NCBI GenBank assembly: GCA_040508515.1 | Contig: JBEVMS010000086.1 | Coordinates: 1 to 13,204, forward strand | From: JBEVMS01 sp040508515 | GTDB taxonomy: Bacteria > Pseudomonadota > Gammaproteobacteria > Xanthomonadales > Rhodanobacteraceae | Length of the DNA stretch: 13,204 bases | Direction of reading: 5' to 3' | Part shown: positions 1 to 5,482 of the stretch, piece by piece | Layout of the letters: the number at the start of each line of letters is the position of its first letter | How positions within the stretch are numbered: the stretch's first letter is position 1 | Position numbers and translations under genes: made by a program | Notes under the pieces: generated by a model | Databases searched by the model: none | The model's input: the letters and a program-made list of their open reading frames with translations, nothing else | Told to the model about the DNA's origin: nothing

Positions 1-996
1 AGTGGCCGAGGCGGTGGAGAAGTAACCAAAGCCGCGCTGGGCATAGATCACCTCGGTCGAAAACGGTACGTAGCCGGCGTTGGTCGGGTTGGTGGCGAAT
101 GCGTTGCCGCTGGGTGCGCTCTGGCTATAGCTAATCGAGATGCTGCCGCTGTTGTAGTTGCCCAGGCTGAAATTGGGCGGAAACGGCGAGGCTGGATGCG
201 GTCCGCTGAAGGTGTCGAACACACTCGCCTGGCTGCTTGAATACAGCACGTCGTTGATGTTCGGGTCGTCGCTAGAGGCCGACACCAGCATGAAGGGGTC
301 CACGCTGATACTGCCGCCGTTGTTCTTGCTGTAACGCGCGTCGATCGAAGTGCAGTTGCTCTTTACCGTGGACGAGCCGCTGGTGTAATTGAAGCACGGA
401 TTGGCCACGAAGCGACTGCCGTTGGTCGGCGCGGTCTTGGTGAAGGTGAAGCCGCCATTGGGCGACATGTAGTAGACCCAGGTGGTGTCCGCTGCCGAGG
501 CGGTGGCGCTGTAGTCCATCAAGGCGAAATCAGTCGATGGCATGTACTGATTGATGATCGCGCTGATGCCGGCCTTGGCCACGTTGAGGCGGCTGGCACT
601 GTTGTCGCGCAAGATACCGTTGCTGCTGACCGTGATAGGCGCCGTGCCATTGCTGCCGGCATTCACCGGCGGCGTGAAACCGCTGGGCACGGTATAGCTG
701 GCTGGCGAACTGGAGCCGCTTAGCGAGGCCACACTAGTGCTCAGTGCACCCGAACCGGTGAGGATGGCGCCAGACAGATCGCCATCCATCGATTGCGAAT
801 TGCCAATCGCAAACAGCACCTGCGGATGCACGGCCTGCACCGTGGTCAGCGGCACCTGCGAGATTGCCAGGCTTGGCACGCTGGCCGCCCAGGCCGGTGC
901 GCTGCGCAATGCCGCCCCGCCAGCCAACAGCGCCACGCCCGCGCTGGTCAGCGCCACGGCGAGGCGTCGTGATACGTTCAAGCGGTGCATGGTCAT
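1..996 (-). CDS. pilY1: PilY1 type IV pilus tip adhesin/biogenesis factor, N-terminal part
   Basis: This frame is open from the ATG at 996 to the left edge (332 codons, no stop), so only the N-terminus is present. PilY1 sits at the pilus tip, promotes pilus extension and can act in adhesion and surface sensing. Residues 1-37 look like a Sec signal peptide (Arg-rich start, hydrophobic core, cleavage near APAWA|A). Residues 59-75 (QVLFAIGNSQSMDGDLS) correspond to the first strand and metal site of a von Willebrand A-like domain, but the expected first Asp of DxSxS is Gly65. The following Ser/Thr/Gly/Asn-rich stretch, with SRLNVAKAGISAIINQY as the vWA helix, fits PilY1. The C-terminal beta-propeller would lie outside the window. 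The start was chosen because ATG 996 overlaps the pilX stop as ATGA, like every other junction in this operon; ATG 990 is an in-frame alternative. Assignment rests on the pilX neighbour plus the vWA region, and is secure at family level. Confidence 0.88.
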   Translation of the reverse strand, partial: MTMHRLNVSRRLAVALTSAGVALLAGGAALRSAPAWAASVPSLAISQVPLTTVQAVHPQVLFAIGNSQSMDGDLSGAILTGSGALSTSVASLSGSSSPASYTVPSGFTPPVNAGSNGTAPITVSSNGILRDNSASRLNVAKAGISAIINQYMPSTDFALMDYSATASAADTTWVYYMSPNGGFTFTKTAPTNGSRFVANPCFNYTSGSSTVKSNCTSIDARYSKNNGGSISVDPFMLVSASSDDPNINDVLYSSSQASVFDTFSGPHPASPFPPNFSLGNYNSGSISISYSQSAPSGNAFATNPTNAGYVPFSTEVIYAQRGFGYFSTASAT

Positions 997-1547
997 AACT
1001 GATAGAGCCCTTGCAGCAGCACCATGCCTTGTTTGGCCTGTCCGATCACCCGCACGCTGATGCGGTAAACCTGGGGCGGTTCGGCGGCGCTGCCGTAGCT
1101 GTTGGCGTTGTTGGCGGCGCTGCCCGGACCGGCGGCGTCGGGCAGGCGCTCGATGATGAATTTGCGTTCGCTGGTGAGGTCTTGCGCGCTGATCGGCGAC
1201 AGCGCGATGGCGCTGCCCCAGGCCGTGCTGGTGGCACCGAACGGCGCCGGATTGGTGCTGCCGTAGAGGCCGCTGGCGTGGTTGTAGAGTCCGTTGGCAT
1301 TGGCGTTGAACTGCGCCTGGGAATACGTGCCGGCGCTGAGATTGCCGGCCGCCTCGCGCAACACCGCCTCGGCGATCTGCAGGGTCTGTCCGCTGGTCGC
1401 GGCGTTGGCGGCCAGATGGGTCTGGCTGCCGATCTGCTCGACGATCGCCAGCGAGGCGATCGTCATCACCAGCAACATCACCAGCACCAGCGGCAGCACG
1501 ATGCCGCGTTGCGCCGGGCGAGCGCGAATAAGCGATGCGGCCGTCAT
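993..1547 (-). CDS. pilX: PilX minor pilin
   Basis: This 184-aa minor pilin of the type IV pilus probably belongs to the tip priming complex with FimT, PilV, PilW and PilY1 in the inner membrane/periplasm. The N-terminus has a short basic leader ending QRG, followed by the hydrophobic helix IVLPLVLVMLLVMTIASLAIV (about residues 15-35). This is the PilX_N signature. As in other PilX/GspK-type proteins, there is no Glu at position +5 after the presumed prepilin-peptidase Gly. The rest is Ala/Asn/Ser-rich and ends in a beta-rich segment (VYRISVRVIGQAKQGMVLLQGLYQL) typical of the family C-terminus. The frame stays open far upstream, but translation there is low-complexity Arg/Gln shadow sequence of pilW. 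ATG 1547 is chosen because it overlaps the pilW stop as ATGA. Its own TGA overlaps the pilY1 ATG in the same way. Confidence 0.88.
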   Translation of the reverse strand: MTAASLIRARPAQRGIVLPLVLVMLLVMTIASLAIVEQIGSQTHLAANAATSGQTLQIAEAVLREAAGNLSAGTYSQAQFNANANGLYNHASGLYGSTNPAPFGATSTAWGSAIALSPISAQDLTSERKFIIERLPDAAGPGSAANNANSYGSAAEPPQVYRISVRVIGQAKQGMVLLQGLYQL

Positions 1548-2608
1548 AGGCTGTGGTTCCGCAGGTTGACGGTGAGAAACGTGGTGTGACGAAGGCGGCT
1601 GTCGGCCTGCAGTGGGATGTTGTCGAACACGGTGTAGCTGCTGGCCACGCTGCCGTTGCCGGACGAGCCGATGCCACCCTCGACGAGGAAGCCAAGCCGC
1701 ACGCTGGTGACCGCGCTCCAGTTGCTGACCTGGTTGGCGCTGACGTATTGGGTGGTCTGGCTGCCGTTGACGTCGCTGCCGATGCCGTAGCGCACTTGCA
1801 TCGCGGTGACTCCAGGCACGATCTCGCTGGCTTGCCAGGCGGCGTTGGCCACGCTGCCGCCGGCGGGGATCGTCATCACCGCTTGATACAGCGCGCTTTG
1901 CCCGCCATCGCCGCGCGCCACGTAATAGGCCGTCTGCTGCAGCGGCACCGCTTGCGCGCCATCGGGATAGAGCGCGAGGTTGGGCGTGCTGGCCAGGCTC
2001 AAGGTGAGGCCACTGAGCCCGGTGGTCACATACAGACTGCTGCTGGCGCAATTGGAAACGGCGACCACTTGCGCTGCGCCGCCGTTGCCGCTGAAGGATG
2101 TGGCATCGCTGAGCGTGAGCTTGTTGCCGGCGAAACTGGCGTCCACCGGATGGCTGCCAGGGCGCATGCCGAACAAGACCAAGACATCGCTGCCTTGCTC
2201 CACACCGACTTGGCTGGTGGTCAGCGAGCTGTCCAGCGTGGGCTGCCAGTGACTGCCGTTAAGGTCGTTGGGCGCGCCATCGACCAGCGGCGTCGGCAGC
2301 GTGGCCGCATAGCCGAGCACGCCACTGGCGCTGGCGAACACCAGCGGCGTGCTGCCAGCACCCAGGTTGATGTTGGGGCTGCCTTGGGTCATGCCGCTAC
2401 AGCCCAGGAAACCGGCGTCGCGGATGGTCGGTGCAAGGATCGCGGCGATGGCGTTGTCGGCGTCCTGCATCGCCCCTTGTGAGGTCGCGCTCTGATAGAC
2501 CTGACGCTGGGTGAGGAAGATCACCACCAGCCCGGCCGAGATGATTAATCCGATCGTCATCGCCAGCATCAATTCGATCAGACCGAAGCCGCGCTGTGGT
2601 TTTTTCAT
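1544..2608 (-). CDS. pilW: PilW minor pilin
   Basis: This 354-aa minor pilin resembles PilW (PulJ-like N-terminus). It opens with a type III prepilin signal: MKKPQRG|FGLIELMLAMTIGL, with Gly before the cleavage site, a methylatable Phe, and Glu at +5, followed by the hydrophobic helix to about residue 30. The heptad-like region VYQSATSQGAMQDADNAIAAILAPTIRDAGFLGCSG is characteristic of PilW, and the large C-terminal domain fits the usual 300-380 aa size. It is expected to be cut by PilD, inserted in the inner membrane and incorporated near the pilus tip. ATG 2608 was chosen because it gives the canonical short leader and overlaps the pilV stop as ATGA; an in-frame start at 2689 would add 27 residues that shadow pilV. 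Confidence 0.9.
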   Translation of the reverse strand: MKKPQRGFGLIELMLAMTIGLIISAGLVVIFLTQRQVYQSATSQGAMQDADNAIAAILAPTIRDAGFLGCSGMTQGSPNINLGAGSTPLVFASASGVLGYAATLPTPLVDGAPNDLNGSHWQPTLDSSLTTSQVGVEQGSDVLVLFGMRPGSHPVDASFAGNKLTLSDATSFSGNGGAAQVVAVSNCASSSLYVTTGLSGLTLSLASTPNLALYPDGAQAVPLQQTAYYVARGDGGQSALYQAVMTIPAGGSVANAAWQASEIVPGVTAMQVRYGIGSDVNGSQTTQYVSANQVSNWSAVTSVRLGFLVEGGIGSSGNGSVASSYTVFDNIPLQADSRLRHTTFLTVNLRNHSL

Positions 2609-3111
2609 AACGCGCTGACCACGGTGTAAGAGCTGCTGCTGGTGCTGGCCGGCCCGTTGAAGTTGCTTTGTGCAGGCGCATCGCTCCATTGCACGGTGAC
2701 GGTGACGATCGTTGCGTTGTTAGGCGCCACGCCGGCGGCGACCGCGACCGATCCCCGGCCGCCGGGCAGGGCGGTTTTCAGGTCGCTAAGCCATTGCTGC
2801 ACGTCCATGCTGGCCAACTGCGCTGGCGTGCAGGTGCTGCAACTCGTGGTCGCGGCGGGTGCCGCTTGCATTGCCACCACATAGGGATTGCCGCTGAGCA
2901 GGCGGCCTTCCAGCGCGTTGGCGCGCATGCGATCGATCATGCCGTAAGCGTGTTGCACCGCCTGCTGCTTGAGGTAGCTGGAACTGGTGCTACGCGTGAC
3001 TTCCAACAAGGTGGTGGCCACGCCAAGCAGGCCCAGCGAAACCACCACCACGGCTACCAGTACCTCGATCATGCCGATGCCTCGGCTACGGCGGTTACCT
3101 GGCATCGTCAT
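2605..3111 (-). CDS. pilV: PilV minor pilin
   Basis: This 168-aa minor pilin has the N-terminus MTMPGNRRSRG|IGMIEVLVAVVVVSLGLLGVATTLLEV: a basic leader, Gly at -1, Glu at +5 and a long hydrophobic helix, matching PilV/PulI-type pseudopilins. The middle segment SYLKQQAVQHAYGMIDRMRANALEGR is a very typical PilV motif (A..A..MIDRMRAN). A Cys pair (CSTC) lies mid-protein and could form a disulfide in the periplasm. Known role in the family: part of the minor-pilin tip complex that initiates assembly and presents PilY1. ATG 3111 overlaps the fimT stop as ATGA; ATG 3105, two codons later, is also possible. The TGA at 2605-2607 overlaps the pilW ATG. Confidence 0.9.
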   Translation of the reverse strand: MTMPGNRRSRGIGMIEVLVAVVVVSLGLLGVATTLLEVTRSTSSSYLKQQAVQHAYGMIDRMRANALEGRLLSGNPYVVAMQAAPAATTSCSTCTPAQLASMDVQQWLSDLKTALPGGRGSVAVAAGVAPNNATIVTVTVQWSDAPAQSNFNGPASTSSSSYTVVSAL

Positions 3112-3677
3112 GCGCCTGCGCAGCTCAGTACCGTTTGGCCGTCCGGCGCCAGACCCGGCATCGGCGAGGCCTGGATGTAGCCGGCGCTGGTGAGCTGCAC
3201 GGCGCGCGCGAATGCCGCGCCGCGGCTGTCGCATACCGTGATCAACTCACTGCCGCTGCTTGCCATGTTGGTGACCAGCCCCTGACCGCTGAAAACAAAC
3301 GTGCTGCTGCCATGGAGTGCGCTTAAAGTCGGCGCACTGCTTTGACTTTGCAGGACATGTTCGGTCAGCAGGTTGACGCTGCCGCCGATCGGCTGGGTCA
3401 ACACCTCCCAGCCATCGCTCCAATTGCCGCCCGCGCAGCCGACACCGAGCGTACCGGCACACAGCGTGGTGCTCTGGTCCAGGCTGAGCGCGGTGTTGCG
3501 GGCGTAGTTGAGCGAGGCCAACAAGGCGTCTACCGCGCCGTCACGGCGCTGGTTCTGCACGAAGCTGCGAAGGTTGGGCAATGCGATGGCCGCCAGGATC
3601 GCCGCCACCGCCAAGGTAATCATCAGTTCCACCAGCGTAAAGCCGGCGACCTTTGGTTTGGTGCCATCGTTGTGCAT
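3108..3677 (-). CDS. fimT: FimT/FimU-type minor pilin (GspH domain)
   Basis: This is a 189-aa GspH/FimT-type pseudopilin, first gene of the minor-pilin operon. The leader MHNDGTKPKVAG is followed by FTLVELMITLAVAAILAAIALPNLRSFVQ, a textbook type IV prepilin cleavage and N-methylation signal with Glu at +5. The motif NQRRDGAVDALLASLNYARNTAL is diagnostic of the GspH domain. Four Cys lie in the C-terminal globular part (two in CAGTLGVGC, one in TVCDSRG, one near the end). In the homologous P. aeruginosa cluster, FimU occupies this position and bridges the tip complex to the PilA filament. ATG 3677 is preceded by AGGGG eight bases upstream; an in-frame start at 3749 lacks such a site and would spoil the short leader. 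Whether to name it fimT, fimU or gspH is a naming choice only. Confidence 0.88.
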   Translation of the reverse strand: MHNDGTKPKVAGFTLVELMITLAVAAILAAIALPNLRSFVQNQRRDGAVDALLASLNYARNTALSLDQSTTLCAGTLGVGCAGGNWSDGWEVLTQPIGGSVNLLTEHVLQSQSSAPTLSALHGSSTFVFSGQGLVTNMASSGSELITVCDSRGAAFARAVQLTSAGYIQASPMPGLAPDGQTVLSCAGA

Positions 3678-3741
3678 TGAGAGCGCCCCTGGTTGGCGCG
3701 GATAGGGTGTAGATGGATCGTCGATGGCTAGGCTTTTGGCG

Positions 3742-3759
3742 GGACGCATGCGCGCGTCC
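3742..3759. repeat. Hairpin GGACGC-N6-GCGTCC
   Basis: GGACGC at 3742-3747 is perfectly complementary to GCGTCC at 3754-3759, with loop ATGCGC. There is no T-tract on either side, so it is not a standard intrinsic terminator. It would lie in the fimT leader if that transcript starts upstream of it. Confidence 0.45.
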
Positions 3760-3777
3760 GCGTGGCTCCCACCGCGT

Positions 3778-3807
3778 CCTTGATGTTCTCGTAGAAAGGC
3801 ATCAAGG
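3778..3807. repeat. Bulged hairpin CCTTGATG...CATCAAGG
   Basis: CCTTGATG (3778-3785) pairs perfectly with CATCAAGG (3800-3807). Inside, TTCT (3786-3789) can pair with AGAA (3793-3796) around a three-base loop, leaving a three-base bulge. No T-run follows in either direction. It sits 165 nt past the sel1 stop and about 100 nt before fimT, so it could be a 3'-end-stabilising structure, a leader structure of the pilus operon, or a DNA operator. Confidence 0.45.
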
Positions 3808-3974
3808 CAGCGAGCGCGGGCTAGCTTCGGTAGCTCAACATGACTACGGAATGAAGGCTTTTACTTGCGCTAAGGCGTTGCCGGCTGTCGACGATTTGCT
3901 GCCGCTGATCGGCAAGGCGTGGTGAATTTCGCAGAGGCATGCGACGCATCGCGAAGGTTGCGTGTGCTGTGCGG

Positions 3975-4739
3975 CTAGCTGGCAATCGATCGACGGATGC
4001 TCTGGGCCAGTTCGACCAAGGCAGGCCAACGTGACGTCGCCAACTGCGCCGCCAACGGCTCCAGGTAATGCGCCGGGGCGAGCGGAATCGCTTGGCGCAG
4101 ACAGCATGCGGCCTGGTCGATCTGACCGCGTTCGACCAGCACCGATGCCCAACTGCACAGGCCGCGGTAGTCACCGCCAGCGGCCGAGCGCTCGTAAAGC
4201 GCGTAGGCCTTGGCGCGATCGGCGGGAACCTCCCAGCCGTATTCGTGGAACTGCCCCAGGAAATGCATCGCGCGGGCGTGCCCCACGGCGACGGCGCGCT
4301 CGAACCAACGCAGGGCTTGCGCGCGATCCTTGGTCACGCCGCGGCCGTTGGCCAGCATCTGTGCATAGTTGTAGATCGCCCAGCCTAGCCCGGCCTCCGC
4401 GCCACGTCGATACCACACCGCGGCCAGGGTGAAATCCACCGGCGTGCCCCAGCCGTTCTCATAGCAGCGGCCCAGCATGTTCATCGCCATCGTCACGCCG
4501 GCATGTGCCGAACGCTGAAACCAGTACAACGCCTCGGCAGGCTCACGCGGCACGCCGCGGCCGTCCAGATAAAGCTGTGCCAGCCAGGTCTGCGCATCGG
4601 CATGCCCGGCGCGGGAGGCGTCCAGCAAGTGTGCGGCGGCTACATGCGGTTGGTTTGGCAGCAGCCGATCAATCGCTTCGGTATCCAGTGCGGGCAGCGT
4701 TTCCCCAGCATTTTTACTGCGGGGCTGATCCTGAGACAT
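3975..4739 (-). CDS. Sel1-repeat (TPR-like) protein of the piuA-piuC operon
   Basis: This is a 254-aa protein with no signal peptide or membrane segment, hence probably cytoplasmic. From about residue 48 it consists of four full Sel1-like repeats of 36 residues and a partial fifth. They are recognisable by AxxWLAQLYLDGRGVPxxxAEALYWFxRSAxAG, then MLGRCYENGWGTP, AIYNYAQMLANGRGV and AMHFLGQFHEYGWEV. Such repeats form alpha-solenoids that bind partner proteins; no catalytic residues are evident. ATG 4739 overlaps the piuC stop as TGATG and has GGAG nine bases upstream. The alternative ATG at 4754 overlaps that GGAG and lies deeper inside piuC. A Sel1 protein in the same position next to piuC is known from pseudomonads, where its role is undefined. 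Co-expression with an iron-dependent oxygenase suggests an accessory or regulatory partner, which is inference. The end of the protein is Leu/Ala-rich and not repeat-like. Confidence 0.85.
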   Translation of the reverse strand: MSQDQPRSKNAGETLPALDTEAIDRLLPNQPHVAAAHLLDASRAGHADAQTWLAQLYLDGRGVPREPAEALYWFQRSAHAGVTMAMNMLGRCYENGWGTPVDFTLAAVWYRRGAEAGLGWAIYNYAQMLANGRGVTKDRAQALRWFERAVAVGHARAMHFLGQFHEYGWEVPADRAKAYALYERSAAGGDYRGLCSWASVLVERGQIDQAACCLRQAIPLAPAHYLEPLAAQLATSRWPALVELAQSIRRSIAS

Positions 4740-5425
4740 CAGGTCTCGCTCCATTGGCGCAGCAGGTTGTGATAGACGCCGGTCAGCGAAAGCAGCGCGG
4801 CTTGGTCGCTACCCTGCTGGGTCAGACGCTGGATCGCCACGTCCAGGTCGAACAGGATGCGTCGTTGACCGGCGTCGCGCACCAGGCTCTGGACCCAGAA
4901 GAACGACGCCAAGCGCGCGCCGCGCGTGACCGGCTCGACCTTGTGCAGGCTGCTGCCGGGATACAGCACCAGATCGCCGGCGGCCAGTTTGACCGCGTGA
5001 CTGCCAAAGCTGTCCTCGATGACCAACTCGCCGCCGTCGTAGTCCTCCGGTTCGCACAGGAACAAGGTGGCCGACAGATCGGTGCGGAGCGGCAGCGGCG
5101 GAATCTGCTGGCGGTCGTAGCGGACCGCGTTGTCCACATGCAGGCCGAATTGCTCGCCGACGCCGTAGCAATTGAACAGCGGCGGATAGATGTGTCGCGG
5201 CAGCGCGCTAGCGAAAAAGGTCGGATTGGCTAGCACCGCGGCGGTGACTTGCGCGCCAAGCGCACGCGCGAGTGGATCGTCCTCACGCAGTTGACGGTTG
5301 GCCTTGGTCGGCGCCGACTGATAGCCGGCGGTGAGTTTGCCATCTGCCCAGTCGGCTTGATTCAGCCGCGAGGCAAAGGCGGCTACCTGGGCGGCGCTCA
5401 ATACCTGCGGAATATGCAACAGCAT
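4739..5425 (-). CDS. piuC: PiuC/YbiX-type Fe(II)/2-oxoglutarate-dependent oxygenase (PKHD-type hydroxylase)
   Basis: This is a 228-aa cytoplasmic dioxygenase, almost the same length as E. coli YbiX (about 225 aa). The N-terminus MLLHIPQVLSAAQVAAFASRL and the segment WADGKLTAGYQSAPTKANRQL are typical of the family. The facial triad is visible: His96 and Asp98 in GLHVDNAVRY and His161 in YPGSSLHKVEPVTRGAR, with Arg171 placed to bind 2-oxoglutarate. The motif YDGGELVIED sits between them, as in prolyl-4-hydroxylase-like folds. The physiological substrate is not established. In P. aeruginosa, piuC next to piuA affects iron-siderophore uptake and susceptibility to siderophore-conjugated cephalosporins. 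ATG 5425 was chosen from family length; an upstream in-frame TTG at 5470 would add 15 residues. The ribosome site is weak (GAGAAA nearby). It lies 57 nt after the receptor gene and overlaps the sel1 gene, so all three are probably one operon. Confidence 0.93.
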   Translation of the reverse strand: MLLHIPQVLSAAQVAAFASRLNQADWADGKLTAGYQSAPTKANRQLREDDPLARALGAQVTAAVLANPTFFASALPRHIYPPLFNCYGVGEQFGLHVDNAVRYDRQQIPPLPLRTDLSATLFLCEPEDYDGGELVIEDSFGSHAVKLAAGDLVLYPGSSLHKVEPVTRGARLASFFWVQSLVRDAGQRRILFDLDVAIQRLTQQGSDQAALLSLTGVYHNLLRQWSET

Positions 5426-5482
5426 GGCGTTTCTCGTTGGGTGACCGTCGCGCCGGATTTGGACGGCCAAAAATCAGCGTGT

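Larger units (their letters stand above)
3678..3974. other. Intergenic region between the sel1 gene and fimT
   Basis: These 297 bases hold no convincing gene. They must contain the 3' end of the sel1 transcript and the leader and promoter of the minor-pilin operon (both minus strand), but I see no clear -35/-10 pair or sigma-54 GG/GC element. They contain two GC-rich hairpins (annotated separately), the perfect inverted repeat ATGCGACGCAT at 3939-3949 and the fimT Shine-Dalgarno AGGGG. A 70-codon plus-strand reading frame at 3713-3925 has no family signature and was rejected. Confidence 0.6.

Noticed and set aside
1553..2482. Plus-strand frame of 309 codons opposite pilW
   Set aside because: It is antisense to pilW, which has an unambiguous prepilin signal and coupled junctions on both sides.
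3713..3925. Small plus-strand frame (70 codons) in the sel1-fimT gap
   Set aside because: It overlaps the two hairpins, has only a weak upstream AGGG, and shows no signal peptide, membrane segment or known motif. It is more likely chance in high-GC DNA.
5426..5470. Upstream TTG start for piuC at 5470, adding 15 residues
   Set aside because: The family length and the conserved MLLxIPxVLS-type N-terminus fit ATG 5425; the extra residues are basic and unconserved in character.
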